64,000 bases of DNA from Saccharopolyspora spinosa NRRL 18395 (GTDB lineage Bacteria > Actinomycetota > Actinomycetes > Mycobacteriales > Pseudonocardiaceae), in NCBI RefSeq assembly GCF_000194155.1, contig NZ_GL877879.1, positions 263,871 through 327,870 of the forward strand, read 5' to 3'. The notes below the pieces were generated by a model. It did no database searches. It worked only from the letters and a program-made list of their open reading frames with translations, and was not told where the DNA came from. A program made the translations under genes and the position numbers. Shown one piece after another: positions 1 to 6,684 of this stretch (positions are counted from its first letter, which is position 1; every line of letters starts with the position of its first letter).

Positions 1-239
1 GCGCGCATCCGGGCGAGCCGGTCCCGCCAGTGGTCGGGGTGGGTGCGGAAGTAGTGCATCTCGCCGGCGACGATCCGGAACGGTTCGCCGTCGAGCAGGA
101 ACTGGTCGCCGCGCACGGTCAACCCGGCCGGCTGCTGCGCCTGCGCGACGACCCTGTTGGTGCCGACGACCATGCTGCTGCCCAAGGCGAGGCCGCCGAG
201 CGCGATCGAGCCGGGGAATCCCCGTCGGTTGACGCCCAT
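1..239 (-). CDS. Beta-galactosidase, GH35 family, N-terminal part (runs off the window)
   Basis: Reading the minus strand from an ATG at 239 gives an open frame to the window edge. The first residues contain a twin-arginine motif (N-R-R-G-F) followed by a hydrophobic stretch, as in a Tat signal peptide. From about residue 40 the protein reads LTVRGDQFLLDGEPFRI, then GEMHYFRTHPDHWRDRL. This is the conserved opening of glycoside hydrolase family 35, where a defined strand precedes the G-E-[IM]-H-Y-x-R signature. The family hydrolyses terminal beta-galactosides, and the signal implies an exported enzyme. Only 79 codons are visible, so the catalytic glutamates lie outside the window. The gene is divergent from the methyltransferase at 388. 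Confidence 0.75.
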   Translation of the reverse strand, partial: MGVNRRGFPGSIALGGLALGSSMVVGTNRVVAQAQQPAGLTVRGDQFLLDGEPFRIVAGEMHYFRTHPDHWRDRLARMR

Positions 240-387
240 CGCCACCCCTCTTCTCGATATTGTGCGAAACGACCTCGATACTTGCGACTTCGAGCATCCG
301 GCAGCCAGGGATCGCTACCGGATCGGAGCAGGTGTCGGGGTCGGAAGCCCCTGGCGTCAGCCGCCGCACCGTGCCCATGCTGCTGGT

Positions 388-1077
388 ATGCCGCCGGACG
401 ATGTCCACGCCGTCCGCTCAGCCACCACCGTGACGTGCCACTACAAGCGCGCCGGGGTGTCGCCGCCCACCGAGATGCTGGAGCGGTTCCGGGTGCTGGC
501 CCGGAAGCGGGCTGCCGGGCGGGTGCTGGACATCGGGGCTTTCCGCCTCGAAGACCTGCTGGCCTACCACCACGTCTCCTACCTCGCTTTGCTCGACGCG
601 AAACCCGACCTGCGCGGCGAACGTCCCGATTTGCCCACCGAATTCCTCGACGGAGACCCGGCGAGCCTGCCGTTCCCGGACCGCGCCTTCGACGTGGTGG
701 TCTGCCGGTTCTCCCTGTGCAGCACGGGAAAACCGGAATCGGCGCTGACCGAGATCGGCCGGGTGCTGCGGCCGATCGGTCAGCTGCTGTTCCTCGAGCA
801 CACCCGGGCGCCCGGCGTCGTCGGCGAGGCGCAGGACCGGGCCCAGGAGATGCTGCACGGCTGCCGCCGCTGCCGTCTCAACGTCGAGGTGCTGGTGCAG
901 CTGCAACGTGCCGGCCTGGTGGTGCGCCGTGCCGACTGGTACTGGCCGTCCGCGCACGTGCGCGCGCCGCTGGTGCAGGGTGTCGCCACCCATCCAGACC
1001 CCCAGTACGAGCGCGAGCTGGGGTGGTTGCGCAACCCGATCCGCAGGACAGGAGACGCGATGTGGTCAGGAAGGTAG
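388..1077 (+). CDS. SAM-dependent methyltransferase-like protein, degenerate
   Basis: This protein of about 229 residues has the layout of a class I methyltransferase of the UbiE / type 11 group. It has a VLDIG strand near residue 50, an acidic residue further on (LLDAKPDL), then LPFPDRAFDVVVCRF, and a late EIGRVLRPIGQLLFLEH block typical of these enzymes. The glycine-rich SAM loop that normally follows VLDIG (G-x-G-T-G) is replaced by A-F-R-L-E-D, so cofactor binding is doubtful. The ATG at 388 is chosen because longer in-frame starts add arginine-rich sequence unlike the family. Its 3' end overlaps the GTG of the next gene, which suggests co-transcription. The substrate is unknown. Confidence 0.6.
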   Translation: MPPDDVHAVRSATTVTCHYKRAGVSPPTEMLERFRVLARKRAAGRVLDIGAFRLEDLLAYHHVSYLALLDAKPDLRGERPDLPTEFLDGDPASLPFPDRAFDVVVCRFSLCSTGKPESALTEIGRVLRPIGQLLFLEHTRAPGVVGEAQDRAQEMLHGCRRCRLNVEVLVQLQRAGLVVRRADWYWPSAHVRAPLVQGVATHPDPQYERELGWLRNPIRRTGDAMWSGR

Positions 1078-1551
1078 CGGATTGCCGCAAGTACCCGAGC
1101 GAGGTCAACTGCTCGCTCACCATCATTGGCGAGGAAGAAGAGGTCCTGCACGCCGCCACCGAGCACGCGGTGGTCGGTGCACCAGCACGAGGACACCCCC
1201 GAACTGCGGGACCAGATCTGCGAGCTGCTGGTGGACGAGCAGGCCACCGTTGGCATGAACTTCGTGCAGCTCATCGAGTTCAAGACCGGCAAGGAGCCCG
1301 AGCTGAACAAGCTGGTGGACGACTGGGAGGAAGCCACCGGAGGCAAGCGCACCGCGAAGCGAGCGGTGCTGGCACGGGACCACGAGTACCCGGGGACCTA
1401 CTGCGAGTTCGTCGAGTTCCCGTCCTACGACGAGGCGATGCGGAATTCCCGGCTCCCGGAGACCGACGAGATCTCCTGCAAGATGCGCGCCCTCTGCGAC
1501 GAGGGACCGACCTTCCACAACCTCGACGTGGTCCGAGCCGAAACCCTGTGA
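1062..1551 (+). pseudogene. DUF1059 protein with C-terminal ABM-like domain, frameshifted
   Basis: A GTG at 1062 with a good upstream AGGAGA begins a protein whose first part (VRKVADCRKYPSE, then LTIIGEEEEVLHAATEHAV) is a clear DUF1059 domain. At about 1170-1174 the similarity jumps to another frame, where it continues as SVHQHEDTPELRDQI, the expected next segment of DUF1059. One extra base in the run GCGGTGGTCG explains the shift. The remaining residues (from the methionine codon at 1255) look like a small dimeric alpha/beta-barrel domain of the antibiotic-biosynthesis-monooxygenase type. That assignment is weaker. With the base removed the product would be about 162 residues. Either the gene is broken or the base is a sequencing error. 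No function is established for DUF1059. Confidence 0.6.
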
Positions 1552-1572
1552 CCCAAACAAACGGACCCCCAT

Positions 1573-1663
1573 TTCCGCAATGCGGAACCCAAGTTTGGTT
1601 TTGTGCAATATCGGACCTCTGATTTCCATTGAAATTGCTGGTAGTGGAACCTGGGTTCCGCAT
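1573..1663. terminator. Nested inverted repeats between convergent genes
   Basis: A perfect 12-base inverted repeat (ATGCGGAACCCA at 1580-1591, its complement at 1652-1663) encloses a smaller palindrome ATTTC-CATT-GAAAT at 1622-1635. A third palindrome, TTCCGCA-A-TGCGGAA, starts at 1573. The block lies between the ends of two convergent genes and probably acts as a bidirectional terminator. The inner palindrome belongs to a family repeated elsewhere in the window. Confidence 0.55.
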
Positions 1664-1682
1664 GGCGGAGTCTTCTCGGGAG

Positions 1683-3518
1683 TCAGCCGAGGCCGACGGC
1701 GCGGCGGGCGAAGTGGATCTCCGCCGCGACCTGGCGGAGAGTTTCCGCCACCACCAGCGAGCCGTGGCCCGCGTCGTAGCGGTAGAACTCGAACGGGAGC
1801 TCCCGCGGACCCAACCGGTCCAGGTAGTTCAGGATCTGCTGGATCGGGCAGCGCGGGTCGTTGTCCCCGGCCAGCACCAGCACCGGCGCCCGCACCTCGT
1901 CCACGTAGGTGATCGGCGAAGCCTCCCGGTAAACCTCCGGCACGTCTTCCGGCGAGCCGCCGAAAAGAGCCCGGTCGTAGGCCCGCAGCGGCTCCATCTC
2001 GTCGGCGTACGCCGAGACGTAGTCGGCCACCGGCACCCCGGCGACGCCGCCGGCCCAGCGCTCCGGCTGCGTCCCCAACGCCAGCAGCGTCAGGTAACCG
2101 CCCCACGACGCGCCCGCGACGACGCTCAGCGCCGGTGTGGTCAGCCCCGCCTCGATCGCCCAGTCGTGCACCCGCGCGACGTCGGCCAGTTCCGTCAGGC
2201 CCGGCCGGCCCTCGATGGCGTCCCGCCACGCCGAGCCGTACCCGGTCGAACCCCGGTAGTTGATCTCCACCACGGCGAACCCGGCATCCAGCCAAGCCGC
2301 CCGGTAGGCGGAGAACCGGTCCTCGTCGGCCGCGTGCGGCCCGCCGTGCAGGTTGAACACCGTCGGCAACGGCCCTTCCCCGGCGTCGGCCGGGCGCGCC
2401 ACCAGCGCGTGCACCGTCTTGTTCGGCCCATACGGGACCTCGACGAACACGTCGTTGACGGCCTCCGAACCCGGTGCGCGGTCGCCGGGCGGCGTCAGCA
2501 GCACCCGGTCCGCACCGGCGCGCGAAACCGTCCGCACCAGCGAAGGCGTCGCCGCCGACGACCACACGTACTCCACCGAGTGGTCTGGGCGCACCGACGC
2601 GCCCGCCACCGTTCCCGGCGGGGTCGCCAGCTCGGTGAGGATCTCTTCCGCGAGGTCGTAGCGGTGCATCGTGGTCCGCGCGTGGTGAGTATGCGCGATC
2701 AGCAGCGCCTTGCCGTCCGGGTACCAGTCGGCGGAGACCTCACCGGGCAGGTCGAGCTTGATCTCGCTCTCGGTGTCCGCAGCGACGTCCCAGACCAGCA
2801 GCTCCTCCTTGCCGCGCCGCTCGTGCAGCACCAGCAGCCGGGGGTCGCCGGTGACCGGCGCGAACGCCAGCGCGTCCAGACCCTTGCCGGGGCCGTCCCA
2901 CTTCTCGGCGACCTCGGAGCCGTCGACGCGCAGCACCCGCAGCGCGGGGTGGCGGCTGTCGCCGTGCTCGGAGTGCGAGATCACCACCATCGACTCGTCC
3001 CAGGACATGGCTGACAACCCGCCGTCCTGCTCGTGCTGGTAGAGAACTTCCGGACGGCCGCCGTCGCGCGCCACCCACACCGTCACGCCGTCGTCGGTGG
3101 ACATCCCCACGCCGATCACCGACGACCCGAGCTCCAGCCCCGCCGGGTACCCGGGGTGGGTGTCCGGCAGACCCGGCCGCGTCTCACCGGAGGCGAACGG
3201 CTCGACGACCCAGCTGCCGAACTCGTCGCCGTCGGTGTCGTCGAACCACCAGACCTGCTCGCCGTCCGCCGACAACGTTCCGTGGAACGTCCCCTGTGGA
3301 CGGTCGGTGATCTGGCGGTGCTCGTCGGAGTCGCGGTCCCAGGCGTAGATCTCCCAGGTACCGCTGACGTTCGACACGTACAGGCTGCGTTGCGGGGCGT
3401 CCCGCGCCCAGTCCGGCAGCGACACGCGGGGCGCGCTGAACCTGGCCCGCCAGCGGGCCTCGCGCTCCGGGTCGTCGAACAGCTTCTCGGGGATCTGCGC
3501 TTCGGGGTAGGTGCTCAC
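1683..3518 (-). CDS. S9 family prolyl-oligopeptidase-like serine peptidase
   Basis: This 611-residue protein has the two-part architecture of S9 peptidases. The N-terminal 350 residues read as beta-propeller repeats (WEIYAWD, LLVWDVA, MHRYDLA). The C-terminal alpha/beta-hydrolase domain carries the nucleophile in G-A-S-W-G-G (serine near residue 471), the aspartate in GDNDPRCP (near 554) and the histidine in DAGHGS (near 585). An NLHGGPH oxyanion segment and NYRGSTGYG are also present. No signal peptide is visible, so it is probably cytoplasmic and cleaves short peptides. The ATG at 3518 follows a short gap from the tRNA region. Length and motifs are normal for the dipeptidyl-peptidase / acylaminoacyl-peptidase branch. 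The exact substrate is unknown. Confidence 0.9.
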   Translation of the reverse strand: MSTYPEAQIPEKLFDDPEREARWRARFSAPRVSLPDWARDAPQRSLYVSNVSGTWEIYAWDRDSDEHRQITDRPQGTFHGTLSADGEQVWWFDDTDGDEFGSWVVEPFASGETRPGLPDTHPGYPAGLELGSSVIGVGMSTDDGVTVWVARDGGRPEVLYQHEQDGGLSAMSWDESMVVISHSEHGDSRHPALRVLRVDGSEVAEKWDGPGKGLDALAFAPVTGDPRLLVLHERRGKEELLVWDVAADTESEIKLDLPGEVSADWYPDGKALLIAHTHHARTTMHRYDLAEEILTELATPPGTVAGASVRPDHSVEYVWSSAATPSLVRTVSRAGADRVLLTPPGDRAPGSEAVNDVFVEVPYGPNKTVHALVARPADAGEGPLPTVFNLHGGPHAADEDRFSAYRAAWLDAGFAVVEINYRGSTGYGSAWRDAIEGRPGLTELADVARVHDWAIEAGLTTPALSVVAGASWGGYLTLLALGTQPERWAGGVAGVPVADYVSAYADEMEPLRAYDRALFGGSPEDVPEVYREASPITYVDEVRAPVLVLAGDNDPRCPIQQILNYLDRLGPRELPFEFYRYDAGHGSLVVAETLRQVAAEIHFARRAVGLG

Positions 3519-3734
3519 GCCTCGATACTGCCCGATGACGCAGCCACCTGCGGAGCAGGTGCACCATCACCCGTTCGCCTGAAGCGGAGTGATTGAGCGA
3601 GGAATCGACCAGCACGCGGGGTGAACGGCGGGTCCTCGCGAAATCGCGCATCCCAGGGCGGCGTCAGCGACGCACCTCCAACAGGAAACAGCCGAACTCC
3701 ACGGCCCCCTCGCTGAGGGATCCCGGTGCGCAGA

Positions 3735-3777
3735 AGAAAGTGGCCTTGGCCGGATACTCCGGCCAAGGCCACTTTCT
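3735..3777. terminator. Perfect 19-bp hairpin downstream of tRNA-Pro
   Basis: The arm AGAAAGTGGCCTTGGCCGG (3735-3753) is exactly complementary to 3759-3777, with a five-base loop ATACT. It sits five bases past the 3' end of the minus-strand tRNA and is a strong candidate for its terminator. Confidence 0.8.
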
Positions 3778-3781
3778 GCGT

Positions 3782-3854
3782 CGGGGTGGCGGGATTTGAA
3801 CCCACGACCTCTTCGACCCGAACGAAGCGCGCTCCCAAGCTGCGCCACACCCCG
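3782..3854 (-). tRNA. tRNA-Pro, anticodon CGG
   Basis: The minus strand folds as a complete cloverleaf of 73 bases. The acceptor stem is CGGGGTG paired with CACCCCG. The anticodon stem is CTTCG/CGAAG around the loop TTCGGGT, so the anticodon is CGG and decodes the proline codon CCG. The T arm has GTGGG-TTCAAAT-CCCGC. The CCA end is not encoded. Confidence 0.97.
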
Positions 3855-3905
3855 ATCTTTCAGCGGTGAACATCTCGGGTGCTCGTCCAACCGCTGGATC
3901 ATAGT

Positions 3906-4868
3906 TTAGCGGACGTTCTCACCTGCCCCGAACGGGGTCCTCCTACCGGTGTCTTCGCTGGTCGATGTCGGTTTTTCGGACCTGGGGAGCAAGGTCAGCA
4001 GGGTGGCCTCCGGCGGGCAGGCGAAACGCACCGGCGCGTACGGCGAGGTGCCCAGCCCGGCCGACACGTGCAGGTGCATGCGCTCGCCCCAGGTGGACGC
4101 GCCGCGCGCCCGCGAACGGTCCAGCTCGCAGTTGGTCACCAGCGCCCCGTAGCCGGGCAGCCGCAGCTGCCCGCCGTGAGTGTGACCGGCCAGCACCAGG
4201 TCGTAGCCGTCCTCCGCGAACGAGTCGAGCACCCGCGGCTCGGGGGAATGCGTCACGCCCAGGCGCAGCTGGACGTCGGCGGGCGCGGGCCCGCCGATCA
4301 GGTCGTAGCGGTCCAGGTGCAGGTGCGGGTCGTCGAGCCCGGCCAGGTGGATCCGCATCCCGGCGACCTCGATCTCGTGCCGCCGGTGCGTCGCGTCCAG
4401 CCAACCGCGCTCGGACATCGCCGCCCGAAGGTCGCGCCACGGCAGCGGTTCCCCGTGGATGCGCTTGGCCTTCCGCGACGGCAGCAGGTAGCGGGCCGGG
4501 TTCTTCGCGGTCGGCCCGTAGTAGTCGTTGCTGCCGAAGACGAAGATGCCCGGCCGGTCCAGCAGCGGGCCCATCGCACGCAGCGCCGCGGGCACCGCCT
4601 GCGGGTGCGCCAGGTTGTCGCCGGTGTTGACCACCAGATCCGGGTCCAGCTCGGCGAGCGCGGCCACCCACCGCTGCTTGGACCGCTGGTTCGGGGTCAT
4701 GTGCAGGTCGGAGATGTGCAGCACACGAAGCGGTGCCGAGTCTTCGGCGAGCACCGGCAGCGTCGCCTGCCGCAGCGTCCAGTGGCGACGTTCGATCGCG
4801 GCCGAGTAGGTGATCGCGGCGGCGCCGAGAGCGCCCGTGCTGAGCAGAATCCGCCCGAACTTGTTCAC
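3906..4868 (-). CDS. Metallophosphoesterase, membrane-anchored
   Basis: This 320-residue protein is a calcineurin-like metallophosphoesterase. The five metal-binding blocks appear in order: D-L-H in ISDLH, G-D in VNTGDN, G-x-N-D in GSNDYYG, a single H in GVTHSPEP, and G-H-T-H in AGHTHGG. An N-terminal hydrophobic stretch (about residues 5-23) suggests a membrane anchor or uncleaved signal. The family hydrolyses phosphoesters with two metal ions, and the YkuE-like branch includes membrane-linked members. The substrate cannot be inferred. The gene reads towards tRNA-Pro, and its promoter would lie in the 116-base gap before the divergent yqeY-like gene. Confidence 0.9.
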   Translation of the reverse strand: MNKFGRILLSTGALGAAAITYSAAIERRHWTLRQATLPVLAEDSAPLRVLHISDLHMTPNQRSKQRWVAALAELDPDLVVNTGDNLAHPQAVPAALRAMGPLLDRPGIFVFGSNDYYGPTAKNPARYLLPSRKAKRIHGEPLPWRDLRAAMSERGWLDATHRRHEIEVAGMRIHLAGLDDPHLHLDRYDLIGGPAPADVQLRLGVTHSPEPRVLDSFAEDGYDLVLAGHTHGGQLRLPGYGALVTNCELDRSRARGASTWGERMHLHVSAGLGTSPYAPVRFACPPEATLLTLLPRSEKPTSTSEDTGRRTPFGAGENVR

Positions 4869-4984
4869 CCCACCAACCCTACGACGACACCGCCTCCGGC
4901 GGCTGACGGCCCGTTACCGACGGTGCCGCTCCGGAGACCGAGGTCGTGGGCGGGCCGGTGCGGCTGCAGCGGGATAATCGCCGC

Positions 4985-5455
4985 ATGGCCGAGCTCAAGG
5001 ACAAGCTGCGCGCGGACCTCTCCGCCGCGATGAAGCAACGCGACACCACCGTCACCGGCGTCCTGCGGATGGCGCTGGCCGCCGTCAGCAAGGAGGAGGT
5101 CGCCGGCAAGCAAGCACGCGAGCTCACCGACGAAGAGGTGCAGCGCGTGCTGAACAAGGAGGCCAAGAAGCGCGACGAGGCAGCGGAGGCGTTCAGTGGG
5201 GCCGGGCGCGCGGAGCAGGCCGCGGCCGAGCTCGACGAGGCGGAGATCCTGCGGCACTACCTGCCGAAGCCGCTGGGCGACGACGAGTTGGCGCAACTCG
5301 TCAAGGACGCCGTCGCGGAGGTCGAGGGCGAACTGGGCGAGCGGCCGGGCATGAAGCAGATGGGCCAGGTCATGAAGGCGGCCAACGCCAAGGTGGCGGG
5401 CCGCGCCGAAGGAGGCAAGGTCGCAGCCCTGGTCAAGGCCGAACTCGCCGACTGA
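4985..5455 (+). CDS. GatB/YqeY domain protein
   Basis: This 156-residue protein is a stand-alone YqeY protein. It opens with LKDKLRADLSAAMKQRD and VTGVLRMALAAV, has a central region rich in charged helices (LTDEEVQRVLNKEAKKRDE), then ILRHYLPKPL and RPGMKQMGQVMKAA before the end. The domain is shared with the tail of GatB, the amidotransferase that forms Gln-tRNA and Asn-tRNA, and is thought to contact tRNA. The role of free YqeY is not well defined. The full family length is present. The ATG at 4985 begins the conserved part. A hairpin follows shortly after the stop. Confidence 0.9.
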   Translation: MAELKDKLRADLSAAMKQRDTTVTGVLRMALAAVSKEEVAGKQARELTDEEVQRVLNKEAKKRDEAAEAFSGAGRAEQAAAELDEAEILRHYLPKPLGDDELAQLVKDAVAEVEGELGERPGMKQMGQVMKAANAKVAGRAEGGKVAALVKAELAD

Positions 5456-5483
5456 CACCCGAGGTCTCGTTCTAGCTGGTCAC

Positions 5484-5539
5484 GGGGCCGTGGGTCTTTC
5501 GAGTCGCCATAAGTAGCAGCCCAAAAGACTCATGGCCCC
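5484..5539. terminator. Imperfect hairpin of the CCGTGAGTCTTTGGG family
   Basis: The left arm GGGGCCGTGGGTCTTTCGAG (5484-5503) pairs with 5520-5539 with four mismatched positions. The loop contains GCCAT. It follows the yqeY-like gene directly. Near-identical arms occur at 26545-26600 and 58690-58738, each also just past a plus-strand gene, so this is a recurrent terminator element. Confidence 0.65.
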
Positions 5540-5545
5540 CCGTAC

Positions 5546-5635
5546 CTGCAAGTGCCGGTGCGGGCCGTCCCGCGCGCGGCCCCGCATCAGGTCGAAGCGG
5601 TCGTCGAGGCGGCGGGCGACCTCAGCGACCGACAT
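5546..5635 (-). pseudogene. Remnant of an AfsR/LuxR-type regulator ATPase
   Basis: The minus strand from 5635 reads SVAEVARRLDDRFDL and a few further residues. This resembles the conserved helix after the NB-ARC core in AfsR/SARP and large LuxR regulators (consensus near LDDRFxLLxG, then PRHxTLRA). No Walker motifs or flanking domains remain, and the frame runs into the terminator hairpin. I read it as a small leftover of a deleted regulator gene. The match is short, so the call is tentative. Confidence 0.35.
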
Positions 5636-5800
5636 GGTCCAGACCCGCGCCGCGTCTCATGCTGGGCCCGCCCCGAAGGGCTCGGCTGGCGAGGACAGCC
5701 CCGGCGTGCATGGGGCCCCGTACCTGAGTCGGGGATCCCGGAGTCCAGGCGGGTCTGAGATTCCGCTACCCGCACCGCCAAACGAGCCGGGAAACAGCTT

Positions 5801-6586
5801 CTATTCGCCTGCGGCGTTGCGGCGCCAGTAGGCGAGGGCGTAGAGGCGACGCCGTTCCAGGCCGAGTTCCTGTTGGCAGTGCTCGCGGAGCTGGTGGACC
5901 AACTCGGCCTCCGCTCCGATCCACACGTGCGGGTTCGGGCCGAGCTCGGCCGACCGCAGCGCGTCCACGAGCAGCGCGCTTTCGCCCGCCGGGACGCCGT
6001 CGCGGTGCAGCCAGTGCCAGGCCACATCGGCGTCGGAGGGGAGCGCCTGCTCCTCCGCGGCGTCAGCGACCTCGGCGAACACCTGCACGCGGGCCGCCGA
6101 GGGCAGCTCCGCCAGGATTGCCGCGATGGCTGGCAGCGCCGTCTCGTCCCCGACCAGCACCAGCGGGTCGGCGTCCGGCTGCGGCTGGTATGCGGGGCTG
6201 GGACCGACGGTGACGATCTGTTCGCCGGGCGCGGCCTGCGCCGCCCAGGTGCTTCCCGGGCCGTCGTGGTCGTGCACGACGAAGTCGATCGCCAGCTCCT
6301 GCCGCTGCGGGTCGAACCAGCGGACCGTGTAAGTGCGCTGGCGTGGCTGCTGCTCGCGGGGCAGCGCGAACACCTCGGCGCGGGTCCGGCCCAGCGGCAT
6401 CGGCTGACCGGGCTGCGGCAGGCACAGCTTGATCCGCTGGTCGCTGCCGTTGCTGACGAAGTCCGAGAGCTCCGAGCCGCCGAGTGTGACGCGCACCATG
6501 CGGGGCGTGACGCGCTCGGTCGCCCGCACCTCCAGCAACCGGTAGCGGGATCGCGCGCGCCTGGTGCTCACCTGCGTGTTCGTCAC
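5801..6586 (-). CDS. Siderophore-interacting protein, FAD/NAD(P)H ferric reductase
   Basis: This 261-residue protein belongs to the SIP family (ViuB/YqjH type), cytoplasmic flavin reductases that release iron from ferric siderophores. The N-terminal FAD-binding barrel has VTPRMVRVTLGG and the diagnostic R-x-Y-[ST] motif (RTYTVR near residue 83), followed by IDFVVHDHDGPGSTWA. The C-terminal half has GDETALPAIAAIL for NAD(P)H binding and the typical late WIGAEAELVHQLR and AYWRRN. Length and motifs are complete. The ATG at 6586 leaves a short basic leader. No siderophore biosynthesis or uptake genes are adjacent, so regulation by an iron repressor is likely but not visible here. Confidence 0.92.
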   Translation of the reverse strand: MTNTQVSTRRARSRYRLLEVRATERVTPRMVRVTLGGSELSDFVSNGSDQRIKLCLPQPGQPMPLGRTRAEVFALPREQQPRQRTYTVRWFDPQRQELAIDFVVHDHDGPGSTWAAQAAPGEQIVTVGPSPAYQPQPDADPLVLVGDETALPAIAAILAELPSAARVQVFAEVADAAEEQALPSDADVAWHWLHRDGVPAGESALLVDALRSAELGPNPHVWIGAEAELVHQLREHCQQELGLERRRLYALAYWRRNAAGE

Positions 6587-6631
6587 GCCCCGAGTCTAAG
6601 AACCGCCAGCCCGACCCATCGCGCGACGGTC

Positions 6632-6665
6632 CCGACCGCAAGTTCCAAATGGAACCTGCGGTCGG
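6632..6665. terminator. Long inverted repeat at the 3' end of ponA2
   Basis: CCGACCGCA-a-GTTCC at 6632-6646 pairs with 6651-6665 around the loop AAAT, with one mismatch in 15 positions. It lies just past the minus-strand ponA2 stop and resembles the GCAGTTTC palindrome family found at six other loci. The neighbouring word GGTCGGTCACGGCGGGAA is repeated twice in tandem between here and the stop codon. Confidence 0.65.
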
Positions 6666-6684
6666 TCACGGCGGGAACGGTCGG

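Larger units (their letters stand above)
5456..5800. other. Intergenic region with a hairpin and a gene remnant
   Basis: This gap between two convergent genes holds the hairpin at 5484-5539 and a short remnant of a regulator ATPase gene at 5546-5635 (both listed separately). The rest, up to the end of the siderophore-interacting gene, shows no coding signal I can recognise. Confidence 0.6.

Noticed and set aside
30..1622. A long plus-strand open frame across the first 1.6 kb
   Set aside because: It runs through the methyltransferase and only its section near 1062-1173 resembles a family (DUF1059). The rest is arginine/alanine/proline-rich read-through of GC-rich DNA.
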